From assembly GCA_041486955.1 (NCBI GenBank), contig JBGPML010000001.1, forward strand, positions 1-42,342: a stretch of 42,342 nt of DNA, in the 5' to 3' direction. This stretch comes from JBGPML01 sp041486955. Its GTDB lineage: Bacteria > Patescibacteriota > UBA1384 > 2-12-FULL-50-11 > DASWYB01. This document shows positions 6,496 to 14,637 of this stretch, in pieces; position 1 is the stretch's first letter; each line of letters begins with the position of its first letter. The translations under genes were made by a program, and so were the position numbers. The notes under the pieces are model-generated. The model was not told the origin of the DNA and searched no databases. It was given only the letters and a program-made list of their open reading frames with translations.

Positions 6496-6575
6496 ATTGA
6501 AAAATATACCTATAGTTAGTAAACTAGCATCGTCTCAACATCTCACCGTGTGGCTCGGGAAAGCAGGGGAAAGTC

Positions 6576-6764
6576 GTGAGAAAAGATACCGCTTTCAACA
6601 TCGGCATTGGATTAATTCTGATCGTCGTCGTGGTAGTCTGCGTCTTAGTAATACCCGATATAGAGGAAGACGCAGAAACAGACAAAAGAAATCGCGATGA
6701 GACGATCCGCCACCACCGATCTCCAGTAAGAAGCCTTGCGGTGAAGCAAAATGGTAACAGATAG
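6576..6764 (+). CDS. Small single-helix membrane protein, GTG start
   Basis: 62 residues from GTG at 6576 with AGGGGAAAG as Shine-Dalgarno. Residues 7-28 (FNIGIGLILIVVVVVCVLVI) are a membrane helix; the remainder is highly charged (EEDAETDKRNRDETIRHH) and probably soluble. Orientation by the charge rule is unclear. It overlaps the next small gene by 14 bp, suggesting translational coupling. No family recognised. Confidence 0.55.
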   Translation: MRKDTAFNIGIGLILIVVVVVCVLVIPDIEEDAETDKRNRDETIRHHRSPVRSLAVKQNGNR

Positions 6765-6915
6765 CATCCCCTGGCTTTGGCTGGTCGTCGTTCTGGCTTG
6801 CATAGTCTGTATCTTTAAAAAGAGGCTGGAACTGCTGCCCGGCACTGGCTTATTAGGCGTAATCGCCGCGGCGTTTTTCTTTCTCTTCATCGCTTCTCTG
6901 GGGTTTGTGGACTAG
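6751..6915 (+). CDS. Small two-helix membrane protein
   Basis: 54 residues. Start ATG at 6751 lies inside the preceding gene, with GGTGAAG about 5-11 nt upstream. Residues 7-21 (PWLWLVVVLACIVCIF) and 31-51 (GTGLLGVIAAAFFFLFIASL) are hydrophobic, joined by KKRLELLP. A hairpin at 6931-6963 follows. Unknown function; the plan matches the other tiny membrane proteins nearby. Confidence 0.55.
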   Translation: MVTDSIPWLWLVVVLACIVCIFKKRLELLPGTGLLGVIAAAFFFLFIASLGFVD

Positions 6916-6930
6916 AGCAAACTCCCAACC

Positions 6931-6963
6931 AAAGCCGTCGGTCATGAGTTGATCGACGGCTTT
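6931..6963. terminator. Hairpin after the small-gene cluster
   Basis: AAAGCCGTCG (6931-6940) and CGACGGCTTT (6954-6963) are perfect complements around 13 nt. The A-run on one side and T-run on the other would permit weak termination in either direction. Confidence 0.6.
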
Positions 6964-6996
6964 CCATACGAGCAATTGCTCTGTAATATTAATAGA

Positions 6997-7084
6997 GAAC
7001 CTATCATACTATTAAATTGGAGCAGTAATATGACAATTTTGTCTGTCCCAATGGGATTTCCTTCGGTCATAAATCATGAAAAAT
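6997..7084 (+). repeat. Copy 1 of a ~90-100-bp intergenic element
   Basis: From GAACCTAT to AAATCATGAAA this segment is clearly similar to the reverse complement of 37555-37657. Shared blocks include AAATTGGAG, TGACAATTT, ATGGGATT and AAATCATGAAA. Within it AAATTG (7014-7019) can pair with CAATTT. This copy lacks the right-hand inverted end seen in copy 2. It lies upstream of the flippase-like gene at 7198. Confidence 0.7.
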
Positions 7085-7179
7085 TGATCAACGTTCCGCC
7101 GGCTGGCGGATTGGCTACGTTTCCTCATTTGTTAATGAGTTTCAACCAAAATTGTGAACAAATTCCTTTCCAAAATTAA
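7030..7179 (+). CDS. Possible short peptide from the intergenic element
   Basis: A 49-codon frame from ATG at 7030, 7 nt after GGAGCAG. Its first 17 residues (MTILSVPMGFPSVINHE) align with the peptide readable from copy 2 (MTISTAPMGFLSVTNHE), where the start is TTG with GGAGTAGG upstream. The start and frame are thus conserved, but roughly two thirds of codon differences are amino-acid changing, so protein-level selection is not evident. It may be a leader peptide or a chance frame. Confidence 0.25.
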   Translation: MTILSVPMGFPSVINHEKLINVPPAGGLATFPHLLMSFNQNCEQIPFQN

Positions 7180-7182
7180 TAG

Positions 7183-7188
7183 TATGAT
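7183..7188 (+). promoter_or_regulatory. -10 box just before the flippase-like gene
   Basis: TATGAT ends 9 nt before the ATG at 7198; no clear -35. The 5' leader would be about three bases and there is no Shine-Dalgarno, consistent with a nearly leaderless message. Confidence 0.4.
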
Positions 7189-7197
7189 AAGTTCTGT

Positions 7198-8184
7198 ATG
7201 TCCTTAACTATTCCTAAGTGGATCCGGCCATCTATCCAAGCAATTGGTAGTGTGGTTCTTTTTATTCTCTTTATCACCTTTTTTTGGCGTGAACGTAACG
7301 AGCTATCTCATTTGCGGCAAATTGTGACAGGAGCCAATCTTTCATTTCTCTCTCTAGGGATTTTTTTAAGTCTCTTAACCATCTTTATCCAAGGGCTATT
7401 CTATCAGTCAACGCTAGCTATGCTTCATAAGGAAATTCCGTTTCGAGTCGCCCTCAGTACCTATTTAAAACGCTTTTTCTTAGGATCATTTATTCCTGCT
7501 GGCGCAACCGTTTCTCAATTTACATTTAGTGATGAGGCCGAAGAACATAAGGTTAACGAGCTCGAAAGCCATTTAGCCGCTGCTTTTTTTATTTTTATTG
7601 GCGCAATCGTCTATATATTGATTCTCTATCCCACCGCCCTCTATTCATATTTGACTGGACGATTAAGCGGCGCAGAAAGCCTCAGCAGTTTGATCTTAAT
7701 CATAATTACATTGCTGTTATTTATCGATTTCTTCATTCTCTTCGAACAACGAGGCGTGATTTTCACGCTCGCATCAAAAATACGCCCGAATGTACCGCGT
7801 TTTATCGCCTCATGGCGAAATCGCGCATTCAATCAAGAGGCTATGGCCCGGGCATTTCTTTATGCTGGTTTATATCAAGCCACCAGCATTGTGATCGTTC
7901 TGGTCACATTTCAGGCACTGAACTTGCCTGGCGATATTTATGTGGCACTGGTCTGTTATGTTACCACTGTACTACTCTTAACAATTTCGCCGGTGTTTCA
8001 AGGGATTGGGTTGGTAGAATTTTCGCTCGTCTATACCTTGCAGCGTTTCGGTTTTGAAAAGGATCAAGCGGTAGCTATTACCATTCTTTATCGTCTGTTT
8101 CAGTTATGGATTCCACTTCTGATTGGATTTATTGTCTATCTGCAAAGCAAAATTAGCGATTCATTGCAGAAGCCAAAAAACTGA
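7198..8184 (+). CDS. Flippase-like integral membrane protein (LPG synthase TM family)
   Basis: 328 residues, polytopic throughout with about eight hydrophobic segments and a basic loop, matching the LPG_synthase_TM / UPF0104 family. It aligns along its full length with the N-terminal part of the adjacent MprF: shared QGLFYQS (66-72), YLKRFF-GSFIPAG near 89-102, TVSQFTF, the ISP-F-GIG-VE motif near 270, and FRLFQLWIP-like YRLFQLWIP near 300. It has no C-terminal aminoacyl-transfer domain. Family members flip lipids such as lysyl-phosphatidylglycerol or transport other polar lipids; the substrate here is unknown. It appears to arise from tandem duplication with the next gene, 75 bp downstream. 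Confidence 0.85.
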   Translation: MSLTIPKWIRPSIQAIGSVVLFILFITFFWRERNELSHLRQIVTGANLSFLSLGIFLSLLTIFIQGLFYQSTLAMLHKEIPFRVALSTYLKRFFLGSFIPAGATVSQFTFSDEAEEHKVNELESHLAAAFFIFIGAIVYILILYPTALYSYLTGRLSGAESLSSLILIIITLLLFIDFFILFEQRGVIFTLASKIRPNVPRFIASWRNRAFNQEAMARAFLYAGLYQATSIVIVLVTFQALNLPGDIYVALVCYVTTVLLLTISPVFQGIGLVEFSLVYTLQRFGFEKDQAVAITILYRLFQLWIPLLIGFIVYLQSKISDSLQKPKN

Positions 8185-8259
8185 ATTTCAGAGTCAGTTA
8201 GGACATAATGTTATGATTGTGTAAGATTTCGTTATGAATTACTGCGTAAATAAAATTCT

Positions 8260-10941
8260 ATGACATTCAATCAACCCAAAATGTATAAAGCCTTTTGGCA
8301 ATCGCTCATTGGAATTGTCTTAGTTGCTCTTTTCATTGCTTTTTTATGGCAGCAAAGACGAGAACTGTACAATTTAAAACTGATAATCTTACAGGCAAAT
8401 TATACCTATATGTTTTTAGGGGTAGCGATAACCGGGGCATACTTTCTGGCTCAAGGTTTGTTTTATCAGAGCTGTTTGGCATTGCTGCACCAGCACGTCC
8501 CATTAACCGATGCAGTTAAAATCTATTTAAAGCGTTTCTTTGTCGGATCGTTTATTCCGGCCGGCTTTACTGTTTCTCAATTTACATTTCAATCTGACTT
8601 AAAAAAATATTCTATTAACGAAACAGAGAGTAATTTTGCGTCAATACTCTATCTTATTCTAGGTGCAATAACCTACGTTGCTATATTAATTCCTACCATT
8701 GTTTACCTCATTTATGGCAGTCATCTTACCTCACTCGAGCAGTACGGTAGCTTGGGTTTTATTGTCGTTATTTTGTTTGTCAGTATAGAGTTTTATTCTT
8801 TTATTCGCGAAAAGGGTATTGTCTATCGCTTGCTTCGACGTCTGATCCCGAATCTGTCATCTTTTATGGCGTCGTTACGAAAGACGTCATTCAACCGAAA
8901 TGTATTGATTCGAGCCTTTGCCTATAGTTTTCTTGTTGATGTATTAAGTATTGTAACGCTTTTAATAACGTTTAAAGCCTTAAATATCGCTCCCTCGCTT
9001 CTGATCGCCACGATTGGCTATGTCCTCACCATATTACTTCTGAGCATTTCACCAATTTTTGAAGGAATTGGGGTGGTAGAAGTCTCTTTGGTTTATGTCC
9101 TCATTCAATTTAATGTACCAAGAGATGCCGCCATTGCAGCAACTCTTCTTTTCCGATTGTTTCAGCTGTGGATCCCGTTTTTCATCGGATTTTTCTTGGC
9201 TTTACGAAATAAAATTGAAACTTCATTTCAATATCTACCAGTCGTATTAGTATTCTTACTCGGCGTAATCAATATCGTCTCGGCAGTAAGCCCACCGTTA
9301 ACCCACCGGCTTGATTTTTTGGAAGAGTTTTTCTCGCTGGATTTCTTAGTCTACTCGCGAATATTTACGCTCGTGTTGGGCTTTCTTCTTCTCTATCTGG
9401 TTTATAATCTTATTCATCGCTCCTACCGTGCTTGGCAAGCGACCGTTATATTTACTCTCTTTTCGATTATTGGCCATCTTGTTAAAGGGATTGATTATGA
9501 AGAGGCTGTATTCGGAGTAATTGTTTTAATTTCACTTTACATCTATAGAAACCACTATCGAATTAAAAATAGTTTGAGTCGGGTCAGAAAGGGCATAGTC
9601 ATCCTATGGATGGGGTTTGCCTTCGCCATATTTTATGGACTAATCGGATTTTATTTTCTTGATAAGAAACAATTTGGCGAGACGTTTACCCTCGGCCAGG
9701 CATTCCATCATCTTATTCGTTTATATTTTGAGTTTGGTGATATTAGTTTACATCCCCACACAATGTTTGCGCGTCTTTTTATCGGTTCAATTTATGGTGT
9801 TGGAATATTTTCACTCCTCTATGGAATTATATCGATTTTTCAACCAACCTTACGTGCATATCAAACTATTCCAGAAGAATATGATAAAGCCCAGCGTCTG
9901 ATTCAATCGTACGGCCATAACAATCTCGATTATTTTAAATTATATTGGGACAAGTCGTTCTTCTTTTCATCCACCAACGACGCATTTATTGCTTATAAGG
10001 ACATTAACGGTTATGCTCTCGTCCTCGGCGATCCTGTCGGCAAAAATGAAACAGCCATTAAACGAATAATTGAAGAATTTGCCGCATTCTCTGAATCGGC
10101 TGGGCTGCGAGTGGCGTTTCAGCAGGTGAGTAGTGAATATCTTAAGTTATATAAGCAGTTAGAATGGAATTATTTCAAAATAGGAGAAGAAGCCGAAGTG
10201 CTACTCGGGAATTTCTCACTGGAAAAGCCCGAGTTTAAAGAATTTCGGTCTATTATCCGTCGATTTGAAAGGGAAGGATACCGTTATACGCTTCATACCC
10301 CTCCGGTTAGTGCTGGTCTGATTCAAAAACTCCACCAAGTTTCTGACGAGTGGTTATCGTTACCGTTTCGAACTGAGCGGATTTTTACACAAAGTATGTT
10401 TGAATCAAGCGCCTTGATGCAGACAAAGATAGCAACGGTTGAAGATCACGAAGGCCAAATTTTAGCTTTTATCAGCCTCCTTCCTGATTATGATCATGGA
10501 AAGGTCGCATTGGATATGATGCGTCGAAAAACCAAGGTTCCGAATGGAGTTATGGAATTTTTAGTTGTTCAAACGATTTGGTCTCTCCTGCAATCAGGGT
10601 ATACATCCTTCAGTTTAGGATTAGCGCCTTTGTCGGGTGTCGGAGATCAGGAAAACGCAGGGATCCCCGAAAAATCGCTTAAATTTTTCTATGATCATTT
10701 TAATAAAGTGTTCAGCTATAAAGGGCTGCGGCAATTTAAAGCTAAATTCGCTCCGGAGTGGAGTCCCCGTTATTTGGTGTATCGAAGTCAAATAGAATTA
10801 CCCACATTGGCTGTTGCCTCCGTTAAAGCTGGGCAGGTCGGGGGCTTTACAGCTTTTTTTGAAAGTGCCCTCAAGCATCGACTTCAAACGAAACATGCCA
10901 CTATGATGGAACGAATCCAAAACAAAGAAAATACCTCATGA
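8260..10941 (+). CDS. mprF: Bifunctional phosphatidylglycerol lysyltransferase-like protein
   Basis: 893 residues. Residues 1 to about 330 are the flippase-type membrane domain (QGLFYQS, GSFIPAG, SPIFEGIGVVE); about 330-530 form a second hydrophobic block; from about 540 the soluble DUF2156 / LPG_synthase_C domain begins, with GYALVLGDPVG, DEWLSLPFRTERIF and the terminal KAKFAPEWSPRYLVY. Known MprF transfers lysine or alanine from tRNA to phosphatidylglycerol and flips the product to the outer leaflet, lowering surface negative charge and sensitivity to cationic peptides. The amino acid used cannot be read from sequence. The gene overlaps the next by four bases (ATGA), so the two are probably cotranscribed. 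Confidence 0.9.
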   Translation: MTFNQPKMYKAFWQSLIGIVLVALFIAFLWQQRRELYNLKLIILQANYTYMFLGVAITGAYFLAQGLFYQSCLALLHQHVPLTDAVKIYLKRFFVGSFIPAGFTVSQFTFQSDLKKYSINETESNFASILYLILGAITYVAILIPTIVYLIYGSHLTSLEQYGSLGFIVVILFVSIEFYSFIREKGIVYRLLRRLIPNLSSFMASLRKTSFNRNVLIRAFAYSFLVDVLSIVTLLITFKALNIAPSLLIATIGYVLTILLLSISPIFEGIGVVEVSLVYVLIQFNVPRDAAIAATLLFRLFQLWIPFFIGFFLALRNKIETSFQYLPVVLVFLLGVINIVSAVSPPLTHRLDFLEEFFSLDFLVYSRIFTLVLGFLLLYLVYNLIHRSYRAWQATVIFTLFSIIGHLVKGIDYEEAVFGVIVLISLYIYRNHYRIKNSLSRVRKGIVILWMGFAFAIFYGLIGFYFLDKKQFGETFTLGQAFHHLIRLYFEFGDISLHPHTMFARLFIGSIYGVGIFSLLYGIISIFQPTLRAYQTIPEEYDKAQRLIQSYGHNNLDYFKLYWDKSFFFSSTNDAFIAYKDINGYALVLGDPVGKNETAIKRIIEEFAAFSESAGLRVAFQQVSSEYLKLYKQLEWNYFKIGEEAEVLLGNFSLEKPEFKEFRSIIRRFEREGYRYTLHTPPVSAGLIQKLHQVSDEWLSLPFRTERIFTQSMFESSALMQTKIATVEDHEGQILAFISLLPDYDHGKVALDMMRRKTKVPNGVMEFLVVQTIWSLLQSGYTSFSLGLAPLSGVGDQENAGIPEKSLKFFYDHFNKVFSYKGLRQFKAKFAPEWSPRYLVYRSQIELPTLAVASVKAGQVGGFTAFFESALKHRLQTKHATMMERIQNKENTS

Positions 10942-12200
10942 TCGTCGCCGATCTAGAAATTCATTCTAGATACGCCAGAGCTTGTAGCAAAAATCTTTCG
11001 GCAGCTGTTTTGTCACTATGGGCAAAACGGAAAGGGATTCATATTTTAAGCACCGGTGACATCACCCATCCACTCTGGCGTCGAGAAATGCGCAAGAATT
11101 TGATCGAGAAAGAGCCCGGTTTTTTTATATTGAAGGAAGATGCCGATCCGCCAGCTAGCGAAAAAAATGCCCCTCGGTTTGTTTTGGGTGGGGAAGTGTC
11201 GTTAATGTTTCGTCAGGGCGAAGTGAAGGGGCGACGCGTTCACCTGATATTTTTGATGCCATCATTCGAGTCAGTCGAGCGATTGGTTGCTCTCATTAAT
11301 GACAAGGGTAAATTGGCGAGTGACGGGCGACCTATCTTAAGCATGTCATGTCGCGATTTTACTGTGGCCTGTCGCGAAGCCGATCCAGAATGCATGGTCA
11401 TTCCCGCTCATATCTGGACGCCCTGGTTTGGCTTACTTGGGAGTAAGTCAGGCTTTGACAGTATCGAAGCCGCTTTTGGTGATCAGACACACTATATTAC
11501 CGCTTACGAAACGGGACTATCAGCTGATCCCTCGATGTGTTGGCGGGTCGATAGCCTCAACAAACGAGTCCTCGTTTCGTCCTCAGACGCCCATTCAGCT
11601 CCTAATATGATGCGGGAAGCGTTACTGCTGAATGGTGAAGTTGAGGATTATAGCTATACTCGGTTACTAGGGGCTTTATCAATTGTCGGTAATAGCGATT
11701 ATTTTGGTACTTTAGAATTCTTTCCCGAAGAAGGTAAATATCATGCTGACGGACATGCGGCGTGTCATGTCGTTCTTGAACCTGAAATGACGGATAAACT
11801 TGAAGGTCGTTGTCCGAATTGTGGTCAGATGATTACGATCGGAGTCAAGCATCGCGTTTTTGATTTAGCCAGTCACGAATCAGGTTATCGACCGGCCCAT
11901 GGCGGCCAAGTTGTCTATGCAGTGCCGCTTCAAGAGATTATTGCTGAAGCGTTAGGCAAAGGCAAACAGTCAAAAGCGGTGCAACAGTTATATCTTCGTA
12001 TGGTCGAGACAATCGCGCCAGAGTATGTTATTTTGCGAGAAGTTACTCAATTTCCCGACTGGGTTGATCAACGGGTTTCCGAGGGTATTAAAAAAGTCAG
12101 AAGAGGTGAGGTTCACGTCAATCCTGGTTATGATGGTATCTATGGTACGGTGAAGCTGTTTGAATCAAAAAATAAAGCAATGTCACTCTGGGAGGGCTAG
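10938..12200 (+). CDS. EndoQ-like PHP-domain nuclease
   Basis: 420 residues, matching the PHP-domain family of endonuclease Q (TIGR00375/YqxK type), which nicks DNA 5' of deaminated bases in archaea and some bacteria. Visible motifs: MIVADLEIHSRYARA (1-15), STGDITHPLW (near 38), VIPAHIWTPWFGLLGSKSGFDS (near 155, shortened here to PAHIWTPWF and GSKSGFDS), ETGLSADP and SSSDAHSAPNMMREA near 215, then a zinc-binding CPNCG (near 297) and the closing NPGYDGIYG. The first metal-site His of the usual DLHIHS is Glu (DLEIHS), which may alter metal binding. It overlaps mprF by four bases. Repair activity is inferred from family only. Confidence 0.85.
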   Translation: MIVADLEIHSRYARACSKNLSAAVLSLWAKRKGIHILSTGDITHPLWRREMRKNLIEKEPGFFILKEDADPPASEKNAPRFVLGGEVSLMFRQGEVKGRRVHLIFLMPSFESVERLVALINDKGKLASDGRPILSMSCRDFTVACREADPECMVIPAHIWTPWFGLLGSKSGFDSIEAAFGDQTHYITAYETGLSADPSMCWRVDSLNKRVLVSSSDAHSAPNMMREALLLNGEVEDYSYTRLLGALSIVGNSDYFGTLEFFPEEGKYHADGHAACHVVLEPEMTDKLEGRCPNCGQMITIGVKHRVFDLASHESGYRPAHGGQVVYAVPLQEIIAEALGKGKQSKAVQQLYLRMVETIAPEYVILREVTQFPDWVDQRVSEGIKKVRRGEVHVNPGYDGIYGTVKLFESKNKAMSLWEG

Positions 12201-12205
12201 ATAGA

Positions 12206-12340
12206 AATGACGAATTTAAAATGGCAAATGAAAAAACGAATTAATAATGAATCATTCGAATGGTTTCGTCATTCGTGCTTCGACATTGATTTGTCATTTG
12301 GGTTTAGGTATTCGTCATTTGATTTGACAAATTTAAATGA
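12206..12340. repeat. AATGACGAA/TTCGTCATT palindromic element, copy A
   Basis: Starts six bases after the EndoQ-like stop with AATGACGAA and carries TTCGTCATT at 12311-12319, with several partial repeats of CGTCATT and ATTCG between. The same architecture occurs after mraY and after ftsW. Such elements are common intergenic repeats in uncultured bacteria; they fold into long imperfect hairpins. Confidence 0.65.
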
Positions 12341-12358
12341 GCTAACGCAACAGAAGTC

Positions 12359-13378
12359 ATGGCAATGATAAAGGAAAACAACATTGTTTGTATTGGGGGT
12401 GGCACAGGACTTTCAACTCTATTGCGAGGCTTGAAACATTACTGTGCACCATCAGCGATCGTGACGATGGCTGATTCGGGTGGTCATTCGGGACAATTGC
12501 GCGATGAGTTAGGTGTTTTACCGCCAGGCGACGTAAGGGCGTGTTTGGTTGCATTAGCCGATGATGATAAAGCTACTTTGCTGCGGGATTTATTTAGTTA
12601 TCGTTTTTCCAATGGAGCAAGTGTTGGAAACTTACTCCTTACGGCACTAAGTGATATCTTGGGCGATTTTAACCAAGCGGTCGATGCAGCTCATCGGTTA
12701 CTCGATCTGAAAGGGTCGGTTATTCCAGTAACCCTTGAACCGACCGATCTTCTGGCTGAATTAGAAGACGGAACCATTCTATTTGGCGAAAAAGCCATCG
12801 ATTTACCCCGTAAAAATGGTCATCTCAAAATTAGCCGGGTTTGGTTGCAGCCAAAAGTCCAAGCCAATCCATTGGCTAAACAGGCCTTAGCTGAGGCCTC
12901 GGCAATTCTTTTGGGCCCGGGAGATCTTTATACGTCAATCTTGCCCAATTTGCAGGTTCAAGGTGTTGCCGAAGCAATAAAAAAGTCACCAGCTCAATTA
13001 GTTTATGTCGCTAATATTATGACCAAACACGGCGAAACAGATAATTTTTCAGTGGCAAATTTTGTCCGAGTTCTCGAAACATATATTGGCCGTTCAATTG
13101 ACTACGTTATCTATAATAATGAACCCGTTCCTGATGCTCTTATTGCTAAGTATCGTAAGGAAAAAGCCATTCCGGTCATTGCTGACCAGCTTTTCGCACA
13201 CTGGATAGGTGCCCCATTGCTTTCGACCGGTGGCGGTTTAGCCCGTCATGATAGTGATAAACTGGCTCAGGCATTGTATAATCTGATTAAAACTTTTAAA
13301 GGAAACAATGCCAGAATTACCAGAAGTCGAAACAATACGGTTAGGGCTGGAGAAATACTTACCCGGCAAAATAATTAA
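12359..13378 (+). CDS. yvcK: YvcK/CofD-family gluconeogenesis factor
   Basis: 339 residues. IVCIGGGTGLSTLLRGL (9-25) is the nucleotide-sugar-binding loop of the YvcK family, followed by MADSGGHSGQLRDELG, LPPGDVRACL, RYRF-like SYRFSNGASVGNLLL, and VYVANIMTKHGETDNFS. YvcK proteins bind UDP-sugars and are needed for normal cell-wall growth on some carbon sources; they lack the CofD transferase function as far as known. The last about 24 residues are read from DNA that also encodes the start of mutM in another frame, so this tail is probably a late extension. No clear ribosome-binding site; ATG 12365 is an alternative start. Confidence 0.92.
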   Translation: MAMIKENNIVCIGGGTGLSTLLRGLKHYCAPSAIVTMADSGGHSGQLRDELGVLPPGDVRACLVALADDDKATLLRDLFSYRFSNGASVGNLLLTALSDILGDFNQAVDAAHRLLDLKGSVIPVTLEPTDLLAELEDGTILFGEKAIDLPRKNGHLKISRVWLQPKVQANPLAKQALAEASAILLGPGDLYTSILPNLQVQGVAEAIKKSPAQLVYVANIMTKHGETDNFSVANFVRVLETYIGRSIDYVIYNNEPVPDALIAKYRKEKAIPVIADQLFAHWIGAPLLSTGGGLARHDSDKLAQALYNLIKTFKGNNARITRSRNNTVRAGEILTRQNN

Positions 13379-14180
13379 GCAGGTTGAAGTTCGTGTCCCA
13401 AAACTTTTCGTCGGCACGGACAAGATTTTGGGTGAAACCGGGCAGATCGCCGGATTGGAAGTCAGGAAAGTCCGTCGGCGAGCAAAAGTTCTGCTGATAG
13501 ATTTGAGTCATAATATTTCGCTGCTCATCCATTTAAAAATGACTGGTCAATTGGTGTTTCAATCTGCCAATGAAAAACAAAAGCTGGTTGGTGGTCATCC
13601 TCAAGCCGCGTATAATCAGCCGTTACCACACCGTCATACTCATGTGATTTTTTATTTTACCGATGGGAGTAAGCTCTATTTTAATGATTTGCGTAAATTT
13701 GGTTGGATTCATGTTGTGCCAACTGATGAAGCTGATTCATATGGCATGTTAGGTTCAGTGGGTCCCGAACCATTGGATCCGTCTTTTTCGGTTGAAAAGT
13801 TTAAGAATCAGCTCATAAAATACCCCAACCGACTTATTTTTGTTGGATTACTTGATCAGCATCTGATTGCCGGACTGGGAAATATTTATGTAAATGAGGT
13901 CCTGTATGAAGCTCATATTCACCCGGAGCGAAAAATTAAAGATATTTCAGAGGTAGAATGGGAAAAATTATTTATTGCGATTCAACACGTTTTGAAAGAA
14001 AGTATTCGTCTCGGGGGAACATCGGATAGCACCTATGTCAGTGTAGAAGGTAAACGGGGCGACTATTTGGGTCATGCTCATGTGTATCATCAAGAAATCG
14101 CTCAACCGTGCGGTCACCCGGTCACGCGAAAAAAAATTGGTGGCCGAACGGCTCACTTCTGCGAGGTAGACCAAACCTGA
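13308..14180 (+). CDS. mutM: Formamidopyrimidine-DNA glycosylase
   Basis: 290 residues. Excises oxidised purines such as 8-oxoG and nicks the abasic site. The processed N-terminus PELPEVETIR carries catalytic Pro2 and Glu3; the beta-turn Lys is in LIHLKMTGQL; GLGNIYVNEVLY is the helix-two-turn-helix. The C-terminal zinc finger is abnormal: where PCPRCG is expected I read QPCGHPV (about 266-272), and the second pair CxxC is C-E-V-D. Only two of four zinc cysteines remain, but the DNA-contacting Arg in GGRTAHF is kept. It may work as a zincless form. It overlaps yvcK by 71 bp; AAAGGAAAC is its Shine-Dalgarno. Confidence 0.93.
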   Translation: MPELPEVETIRLGLEKYLPGKIIKQVEVRVPKLFVGTDKILGETGQIAGLEVRKVRRRAKVLLIDLSHNISLLIHLKMTGQLVFQSANEKQKLVGGHPQAAYNQPLPHRHTHVIFYFTDGSKLYFNDLRKFGWIHVVPTDEADSYGMLGSVGPEPLDPSFSVEKFKNQLIKYPNRLIFVGLLDQHLIAGLGNIYVNEVLYEAHIHPERKIKDISEVEWEKLFIAIQHVLKESIRLGGTSDSTYVSVEGKRGDYLGHAHVYHQEIAQPCGHPVTRKKIGGRTAHFCEVDQT

Positions 14181-14185
14181 TTTTA

Positions 14186-14194
14186 TGGTATTAT
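14186..14194 (+). promoter_or_regulatory. Extended -10 promoter
   Basis: TGG-TATTAT at 14186-14194 matches the extended -10 pattern. Predicted start near 14201 leaves a 30-nt leader with an ATCC/GGAT mini-stem and a strong Shine-Dalgarno before ATG 14231. Confidence 0.45.
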
Positions 14195-14230
14195 TATTCC
14201 ATCCATTTTAACGGATCGGAGGAGAAGGGG

Positions 14231-14449
14231 ATGGACTACGCAGATATGCCTCGTTGGCAAGTATTTGTTGGCCTGATAGACGAGGAAGGGGAATGGACTT
14301 GGCCCGAAGAAGTTAAGAGCTACACGGCCGAAAGAGCAAAGCAAATTGCTGAAGGGCGAGTACGAGAGAGCCATCGAAGAGGGCGATTACCCGATCCTCT
14401 TCGAAGTCAGGTTGTCGACAGATTAACAGTTCGGGTGCAGCCGGTGTGA
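14231..14449 (+). CDS. Small soluble protein of unknown function
   Basis: 72 residues; start chosen from GGAGGAGAAGGGG directly upstream, whereas the frame extending to 14108 lies inside mutM. N-terminal MPRWQVFVGLIDEEGEWTWPEEV suggests a beta hairpin (written here in two parts: MPRWQVFVGLI and EWTWPEEV), then a basic helix TAERAKQIAEGRVRESHRRG. No membrane segment and no family recognised. A clear terminator follows. Confidence 0.6.
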   Translation: MDYADMPRWQVFVGLIDEEGEWTWPEEVKSYTAERAKQIAEGRVRESHRRGRLPDPLRSQVVDRLTVRVQPV

Positions 14450-14457
14450 TTCGGGAA

Positions 14458-14488
14458 GGCGGTCCGTCTTATGACAGACCGCCGCTTT
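14458..14488 (+). terminator. Intrinsic terminator
   Basis: GGCGGTC (14458-14464) pairs with GACCGCC (14477-14483), with inner GTC/GAC pairing, followed by GCTTTC. The T-run is short. Confidence 0.6.
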
Positions 14489-14554
14489 CATAAATAATAT
14501 TAGCTTGCCTTAGATTTGGGATTAGTCTAATTTGATATTACGTCGAATGTGAGT

Positions 14555-14616
14555 TTCCAGAACTGCTATTTGATGAGTTGACACCTCGTCGGCTTTCCCC
14601 GGTAGAATTTCTGGAA
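14555..14616 (+). promoter_or_regulatory. Promoter enclosed by an inverted repeat
   Basis: TTGACA (14578-14583) and TAGAAT (14603-14608) with a long 19-nt spacer. The pair is flanked by the perfect 8-bp inverted repeat TTCCAGAA (14555-14562) / TTCTGGAA (14609-14616), possibly an operator. It would drive the gene at 14638. Confidence 0.4.
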
Positions 14617-14637
14617 TCCATTTGTAAGGGAGATATT

